Source: Agarophyton chilense (Eukaryota > Rhodophyta > Florideophyceae > Gracilariales > Gracilariaceae). From it: 64,000 bases of DNA. The stretch covers positions 1,178,001-1,242,000 of the forward strand of contig JARGXX010000098.1 in assembly GCA_030374765.1 (NCBI GenBank). The letters run 5' to 3'. Positions within the stretch are counted from its first letter, which is position 1, and each line of letters opens with the position of its first letter. The notes under the pieces were generated by a model. That model was given only the letters and a program-made list of their open reading frames with translations. It was not told the origin of the DNA and ran no database searches. This document shows, piece after piece, positions 62,798 to 64,000 of the stretch. A program made the translations under genes and the position numbers.

Positions 62798-64000
62798 ATG
62801 ACATCAGTGGCAAGTCAAGAATCAAGTACTCATCTTGAGACAACAAATTCGCCAAAGGCACCGAATCAAAAGCCACATTTGTTATCGAACATAGACCAGA
62901 TTCATCGTCGCCACAAGATTCCTCGAAGTCACACCACAGGATCATCCCTTCATAATTCTCTATCATTAGCTCCTCCATCACCTTCTACAAGCCGTATGTC
63001 ATCAAGTACGAACCCTGCTGTTTTCCTCGCCAGACATCTGCTTGGCATCGATCAAGGGCCCACTCCGGATGCCCTGGAAGATGCTTGGAGCGTTGCGACC
63101 AAGCGTCGAGGAGTATATAACCTCTTCCAGGTCCCTACTCGTTTAGAACGTCTCTTGACGCTTGGGCAATTAATTTGCTTAGATGAGTTTCTTATGTTGT
63201 TCACTTATTTACCTCTCAGGGCGTTTATCTCCTTCTTCCGTCTCATCATTCCGTACTCTGGCAGCTCGATTCGTACCGCCTCTCGCGCACCTTGGTACCG
63301 CACATGTTGCATATCCTGGGCTGCAGACGTCCTACAACTCAGTCTCTTACTAATCACTGCATTAATTTTACGTTCCTTTGATATCAGCTGGATATACCAC
63401 AATATACGCGGACAGTCAGTAATCAAACTTTATGTTGTGTTTAACGTAATTGAGATTTTTGACCGGCTTTGTTCCTCATTCGGAATTGATGTACTTGACA
63501 GCCTTGGTTGGACAACTTCCTCGGCGGTGCAATTCTTCACGAGAGATCACAAGGACGCCAGCTCTGGTGCCATTCGCGCACGCGCAGTGCAAGGTATTGT
63601 GCTTCTGAGTAGAATGGCGTTCGATTACATATGTGCTCTGGTGTACATAATAATACATGCTACACTACTTCTAACGTGGGTTGTGACGCTGAATGTAGCT
63701 ATCAACACCCAAAATAATGCACTGCTAACGTTGCTGGTCTCCAATAACTTTGTAGAGCTCAAAGGGGCTGTATTCAAAAGCTTCAAGGTTCAGAATCTTT
63801 TTCAGATTGCTTGCTCGGATGCCGTTGAAAGATTTCAATTGTGCGTCTTCCTCGCAGTGATGTTGGTTGTGACAAACGCAGATGAGAAACTGTTCATGAC
63901 ATTTATTGTCATTTTGGTCTGTGAGATTACTGTGGATTGGATAAAACATGCTTTCGTGACAAAGTTCAATCGTATATCACCAAACGTTTATAGACAATTT
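62798..64000 (+). CDS. TAPT1: TAPT1/Emp65-family membrane protein (3' end outside window)
   Basis: An uninterrupted 401-codon frame from ATG 62798 runs off the right edge. After a Ser-rich disordered start (about 75 residues), the family signature follows in order: GVYNLFQVPTRLERLLTLGQ, LYVVFNVIEIFDRLCSSFG, a hydrophobic His-containing helix (YIIIHATLLLTWVVTLNVA), and LLVSNNFVELKGAVFKSFK then LFQIACSDAVERFQL. TAPT1 (DUF747; yeast Emp65, plant POD1) is a multi-pass ER protein; Emp65 works with the SUN-domain protein Slp1 in protecting soluble ER proteins. Frame and codon use are clean. Confidence 0.93.
   Translation, partial: MTSVASQESSTHLETTNSPKAPNQKPHLLSNIDQIHRRHKIPRSHTTGSSLHNSLSLAPPSPSTSRMSSSTNPAVFLARHLLGIDQGPTPDALEDAWSVATKRRGVYNLFQVPTRLERLLTLGQLICLDEFLMLFTYLPLRAFISFFRLIIPYSGSSIRTASRAPWYRTCCISWAADVLQLSLLLITALILRSFDISWIYHNIRGQSVIKLYVVFNVIEIFDRLCSSFGIDVLDSLGWTTSSAVQFFTRDHKDASSGAIRARAVQGIVLLSRMAFDYICALVYIIIHATLLLTWVVTLNVAINTQNNALLTLLVSNNFVELKGAVFKSFKVQNLFQIACSDAVERFQLCVFLAVMLVVTNADEKLFMTFIVILVCEITVDWIKHAFVTKFNRISPNVYRQF

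Overview
The window is eukaryotic nuclear DNA, most probably from a red alga (an inference). Three things point there: genes are small, with no introns or with one or two introns of about 60-105 bases; plastid-lineage genes are present (a circularly permuted YqeH/BPG2-type GTPase, a plastid-type rhomboid, and a dead copy of a cyanobacterial DUF3326 gene); and the Ty1/copia element has the unusual protease signature I associate with aquatic GalEa-type elements. Nothing bacterial or organellar was seen.

Region 1 (1-33.3 kb) is a gene island. In order: an edge fragment of a small membrane protein (-), a membrane-anchored NYN-domain ribonuclease-like protein (+), a PWWP chromatin protein (+), a bZIP protein (-), a three-exon Mpv17/PMP22 protein (+), a three-exon TrmO tRNA methyltransferase (-), a proline-rich hypothetical (-), an apparently intact Ty1/copia retrotransposon (-) sitting just upstream of a rhomboid protease (+), the DUF3326 pseudogene (-), the YqeH/BPG2-like GTPase (+), MOB1 (-), a small two-exon membrane protein (+), allantoinase (+), a heparinase II/III-like lyase (+), NAD-isocitrate dehydrogenase (-), mitoribosomal protein mL49 (+) and deoxyhypusine synthase (-, two exons). 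Neighbours are mostly head-to-head or tail-to-tail with short spacers.

Region 2 (33.3-59.7 kb) is a repeat graveyard with no recognisable host gene: an AT-rich stretch, a LINE-type element (endonuclease, reverse transcriptase, RNase H) with one in-frame stop, a multi-frame degraded element with transposase-like motifs that I cannot place in a named superfamily, a decayed LTR-element gag, a PIF/Harbinger transposase fragment and a fossil Mutator-like (MULE) transposase.

Region 3 (59.7-64 kb) returns to genes: an Spp2/GPKOW-like G-patch splicing factor (+), a short RHD3/Sey1 ER-shaping GTPase (-) and TAPT1 (+, running off the right edge).

The host genes are unrelated housekeeping functions (translation, mitochondria, ER shaping, splicing, purine breakdown), so no operon-like logic is expected. 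Several genes need splice reconstruction. Exon boundaries given here were chosen by reading-frame continuity, GT-AG ends and fit to family motifs. Long open frames that begin with GTG or TTG were trimmed to the first plausible ATG where one exists.
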